NCBI RefSeq assembly: GCF_001598695.1
Contig: NZ_BCZK01000011.1
Coordinates: 166,747 to 230,746 of the forward strand
Source: Klebsiella oxytoca NBRC 105695
GTDB lineage: Bacteria > Pseudomonadota > Gammaproteobacteria > Enterobacterales > Enterobacteriaceae
Direction: 5' to 3'
Length of the DNA stretch: 64,000 nucleotides
The notes under the pieces are model-generated. The model was not told where the DNA came from. It searched no databases and saw only the letters and a list, made by a program, of their open reading frames with translations. A program made the position numbers and the translations under genes. Below, in pieces: positions 63,820 through 64,000 of the stretch (positions within the stretch are counted from its first letter, which is position 1; the number at the start of each line of letters is the position of its first letter).

Positions 63820-64000
63820 AAATTGAAGAGTTTGATCATGGCTCAGATTGAACGCTGGCGGCAGGCCTAACACATGCAAGTCGAACGGTAGCACAGAGAG
63901 CTTGCTCTCGGGTGACGAGTGGCGGACGGGTGAGTAATGTCTGGGAAACTGCCCGATGGAGGGGGATAACTACTGGAAACGGTAGCTAATACCGCATAAT
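63820..64000 (+). rRNA. rrs: 16S ribosomal RNA, 5' end (cut by the window edge)
   Basis: The mature 5' end is taken as AAATTGAAGAGTTTGATC. Only 181 bases are present. The V1 stem-loop (AGAGAGCTTGCTCTC) is of the Klebsiella/Raoultella type. By E. coli order this is the rrnH operon. Confidence 0.97.

Overview
This window reads as chromosomal DNA from a member of the Enterobacteriaceae, most likely the Klebsiella/Raoultella group. Nearly every protein is a close, full-length match to what I remember of its Escherichia coli counterpart, and the gene order follows the E. coli block from mrcB to rrnH almost gene for gene. The 181 bases of 16S rRNA at the right edge carry a V1 loop of the Klebsiella/Raoultella type. 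Species level cannot be settled from this fragment.

Layout, left to right. (1) 224-8967: mrcB (PBP1B), then the ferrichrome operon fhuA-fhuC-fhuD-fhuB with a Fur-type site in front. (2) 9036-10786: a decayed Rpn-family nuclease gene and hemL. (3) 10967-16793: clcA, erpA, yadS, btuF-mtnN and dgt. (4) 16928-19715: degP with a sigma-E promoter, and cdaR. (5) 19753-22731: an accessory gene absent from the E. coli order, a 992-residue M60/enhancin-like metallopeptidase with three C-terminal beta repeats and no visible signal peptide. (6) 22916-27848: yaeH, dapD, glnD, map. (7) 28172-47863: the long essential cluster rpsB-tsf-pyrH-frr-dxr-uppS-cdsA-rseP-bamA-skp-lpxD-fabZ-lpxA-lpxB-rnhB-dnaE-accA, covering translation, UMP supply, isoprenoid carrier, phospholipid, lipid A, outer-membrane assembly, replication and fatty-acid initiation. 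(8) 48054-49844: a second accessory gene, a secreted GH19 chitinase. (9) 49921-57062: ldcC, gloA2, tilS, rof-yaeP, yaeQ-arfB, nlpE, yaeF. (10) 57114-63449: proS, trmO-rcsF, the MetJ-type metNIQ methionine importer, and gmhB. (11) 63499-64000: rrn promoters P1 and P2, boxA and the start of 16S rRNA.

The genes combine into a few themes. Envelope building and surveillance is the largest: PBP1B, the LpxA/D/B-FabZ branch, BamA-Skp, RseP and DegP (sigma-E arm), NlpE (Cpx arm) and RcsF (Rcs arm). Uptake is the second: ferrichrome, vitamin B12 and methionine ABC systems. Everything outside the conserved backbone lies in three places: the Rpn remnant, the M60 protein and the chitinase. I see no CRISPR array, prophage, integrase or intact insertion sequence. 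I did not find a clearly new multi-gene system; the M60 protein, the altered FhuA loop and the Rpn scar are the most unusual items.
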